In this document: positions 7,295 through 8,442 of the stretch, piece by piece
Position numbering within the stretch: position 1 is the stretch's first letter
Layout of the letters: each line of letters opens with the position of its first letter
Notes under the pieces: generated by a model
Seen by the model: only the letters and a program-made list of their open reading frames with translations
Told to the model about the DNA's origin: nothing
The model's database searches: none
Assembly: GCA_027487055.1 (NCBI GenBank)
Contig: JAIYEJ010000084.1
Location: 1 to 8,442 of the forward strand
DNA: 8,442 nt
From: Methylotenera sp.
Lineage (GTDB): Bacteria; Pseudomonadota; Gammaproteobacteria; Burkholderiales; Methylophilaceae
Direction: 5' to 3'
Translations under genes and position numbers: made by a program

Positions 7295-7308
7295 TTGATT
7301 TAGGTCAA
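7295..7308 (+). promoter_or_regulatory. FNR/Anr-type box, class II position
   Basis: TTGAT-TTAG-GTCAA matches TTGAT-N4-ATCAA at 9 of 10 defined bases; ATTGA/TCAAT flanks make a perfect 5-bp dyad (7294-7298 and 7305-7309). Its centre (7301.5) lies about 41 bases upstream of the start site predicted from the CATAAT at 7331-7336, the classic class II activation spacing. It precedes the DUF2892 and universal stress protein genes, which are commonly low-oxygen responsive in proteobacteria. Confidence 0.65.
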
Positions 7309-7330
7309 TCATTTAATGCTAAGCCCAGCG

Positions 7331-7336
7331 CATAAT
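7331..7336 (+). promoter_or_regulatory. -10 element for the DUF2892-USP unit
   Basis: CATAAT differs from TATAAT by one base. It predicts a transcription start near 7342-7343 and a leader of about 50 bases. No -35 hexamer is needed if the FNR-like box overlaps that position. Assignment rests on spacing only. Confidence 0.55.
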
Positions 7337-7391
7337 CAAACTATCAAAATAGATTTACGAGTGCGGCACATTTAACTATTAAGGAGTTATC

Positions 7392-7583
7392 ATGATATTG
7401 ATAAATATAAGTGATACTGATCGTATATTAAGAGTTATCGTTGGCTTAGCTCTTATTGGGTTAGCGATGGCTGGAATGATTGGCTTATGGGGTTACATCG
7501 GTATTGTACCGCTAGTGACAGCTTTATTAGGTTTCTGCCCTACTTACAGCCTATTAGGGATTAACACTTCCAACACCAAATAA
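7392..7583 (+). CDS. DUF2892 family small inner-membrane protein
   Basis: A 63-residue protein with the DUF2892 (YgaP-like transmembrane) signature: DTDRILRVIVGLALIGLA at the N-terminus (8-25) and GFCPTYSLLGINT at the C-terminus (47-59), with Cys49 conserved in the family. Two hydrophobic segments, about 14-31 and 34-48, form a helical hairpin. In YgaP the same membrane domain is fused to a rhodanese domain; here it stands alone, at the usual length for solo members. Its molecular role is unknown. AAGGAG at 7381-7386, five bases before ATG, is a strong ribosome binding site. It lies downstream of an FNR-like promoter and 91 bases before a universal stress protein gene, with which it is probably co-transcribed. 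Confidence 0.85.
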   Translation: MILINISDTDRILRVIVGLALIGLAMAGMIGLWGYIGIVPLVTALLGFCPTYSLLGINTSNTK

Positions 7584-7602
7584 TTTGAATTAAATAAATA
7601 TG

Positions 7603-7658
7603 GTTTACTGAGTTATGCGCGCATACTGAACCCAGTAAACTTAATGCAAGTATGCATT
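7603..7658 (+). other. Two successive RNA hairpins between the DUF2892 and USP genes
   Basis: Outer stem GTTTACTG (7603-7610) pairs perfectly with CAGTAAAC (7633-7640). It encloses the 12-bp palindrome TATGCGCGCATA (7614-7625), which can form an inner hairpin. A second hairpin, AATGCA/TGCATT (7643-7648 and 7653-7658), ends six bases before the AGGAG of the next gene. No U-run follows the first stem, so it is not a standard terminator. An attenuator, processing or stability element, or protein-binding palindrome, is possible. Confidence 0.5.
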
Positions 7659-7674
7659 TAAACAGGAGAACATC

Positions 7675-8442
7675 ATGAGTTATAAGACAATAATGGTGCA
7701 TTTACATATTGGGGATGCAAATACAGCAGTATTAAATGTGGCTAAAACTGTTGCCGAGCGCTTTAATGCAAAAGTCATCGGTGTACTAGTAGGGCAGCAA
7801 ACGCAAATCATTTATGGCAGGGGTTACGCCATGATGGATTTCTTTGATTTAGAAGAATCACAACTTGTAAAAGAGGTTAACGAAACAGAAGCCCTCTTTC
7901 TCAATACGTTTAAGGGTTATACAGCCGGTATTGAATGGCGATCAAAAATCACCAGAGAACCAATGATAGATTACATTGCATCTGAGGCGCGTTGTGCAGA
8001 TTTAATCATTACGGGTATTGCACCATCTGATTTTTTTCAAGGCCCTGCAGCGGTTACTGCAAGCGAAATTGTAATGAAGTCTGGCCGCCCAGTGTTAATT
8101 GTACCCAATAAGGTAGACAACTTTAAGTTAAATACTATTTTAGTGGGCTGGAAAGATACTCGCGAAGCTCGTCGCGCAATTGCAGATGCTATCCCTATTT
8201 TGCAACTCGCCAAAGAAGTCACTGTATTTGAAGTTGCCAACAAATCTGATAAGAAAGTAAGCAATCAACGCCTTAAAGATGTAGAAAATTGGCTCAAAGC
8301 GCATGATATAAACGCGAGTTGTGTCACACATATTGCAAAAGATGACGATGCGACTGATTTTGTTTCAATCGCCAAAAAACTAAAGGCCAATATTGTTGTG
8401 GCAGGCGCCTATGGTCATAGCCGCTGGCGTGAATGGGCCTTA
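7675..8442 (+). CDS. Tandem-domain universal stress protein (UspA family), 3'-truncated
   Basis: The frame is open from ATG at 7675 to the window end, giving 256 residues. The first Usp domain starts at MSYKTIMVHLHIGD, has ADLIITG near 108-114, and ends with SGRPVLIVPN near 135-144. The second starts at NTILVGWKDTREARRAI near 152-168 and reaches NIVVAGAYGHSRWREWAL at the edge (239-256). GAYGHSR is the family end motif, normally followed within about 20 residues by G-G-x-T-x-x-x-L, so only a short tail is missing. Tandem proteins of about 280 residues are typical of proteobacterial UspE/UspA-like stress proteins. The first domain lacks the G-x2-G-x9-G(S/T) nucleotide motif (it reads GIAPSDFFQGPAAVTAS), so ATP or AMP binding, if any, would rest on the second. 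AGGAG at 7664-7668, six bases before ATG, supports the start. Probably co-transcribed with the DUF2892 gene under FNR-like control. Confidence 0.92.
   Translation, partial: MSYKTIMVHLHIGDANTAVLNVAKTVAERFNAKVIGVLVGQQTQIIYGRGYAMMDFFDLEESQLVKEVNETEALFLNTFKGYTAGIEWRSKITREPMIDYIASEARCADLIITGIAPSDFFQGPAAVTASEIVMKSGRPVLIVPNKVDNFKLNTILVGWKDTREARRAIADAIPILQLAKEVTVFEVANKSDKKVSNQRLKDVENWLKAHDINASCVTHIAKDDDATDFVSIAKKLKANIVVAGAYGHSRWREWAL

Noticed and set aside
8037..8331. Two overlapping reverse-strand open frames near the window end
   Set aside because: They lie antisense to the universal stress protein coding sequence, which has clear homology and runs open to the edge.

Overview
The window looks like ordinary chromosome from an AT-rich Gram-negative bacterium. 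Protein flavour and gene order (AcpA-type acid phosphatase, MgtC/DUF4010 membrane protein, an EEP-ClsB pair, beta-CASP hydrolase, DUF2892 protein, tandem-domain universal stress protein) suggest a betaproteobacterium, possibly of the Methylophilaceae/Nitrosomonadales type. That placement is an inference from family resemblance only. I see no insertion sequence, prophage gene, CRISPR array, tRNA or rRNA.

Layout. 1-869 (+) is the C-terminal part of a secreted acid phosphatase/phospholipase C family protein, cut by the window start and preceded by 17 A's that may be an assembly or contig-end artefact. 870-1010 is a regulatory gap with an FNR-like box and a TATAAT inside an inverted repeat. 1011-2264 (+) is a polytopic MgtC/SapB-DUF4010 membrane protein. 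2325-5114 (+) is a compact three-gene cluster with overlapping ends: a YbhP-like EEP-fold phosphodiesterase, a ClsB-like cardiolipin synthase, and NAD(P)H-hydrate dehydratase NnrD. 5141-5195 holds a probable bidirectional terminator between convergent operons. 7203-5222 (-) is a two-gene operon: an uncharacterised membrane-associated protein with a Cys/His cluster, then a beta-CASP metallo-beta-lactamase-fold hydrolase. 7204-7391 is a divergent intergenic region with a well-placed FNR/Anr-type box and -10 element. 7392-8442 (+) encodes a small DUF2892 membrane protein and a tandem universal stress protein that runs off the window end.

How the parts work together. The EEP-ClsB pair is a lipid phosphodiester module. 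NnrD, which repairs damaged NAD(P)H, appears simply co-transcribed with it. The DUF2892-USP unit resembles an oxygen-limitation stress operon, and a class II-spaced FNR-like promoter in front of it supports this. A second FNR-like box lies ahead of the MgtC/DUF4010 gene, so low-oxygen control may reach two units here. The unknown protein paired with the beta-CASP hydrolase is the least explained part of the window. No stretch longer than 300 bases lacks a gene.
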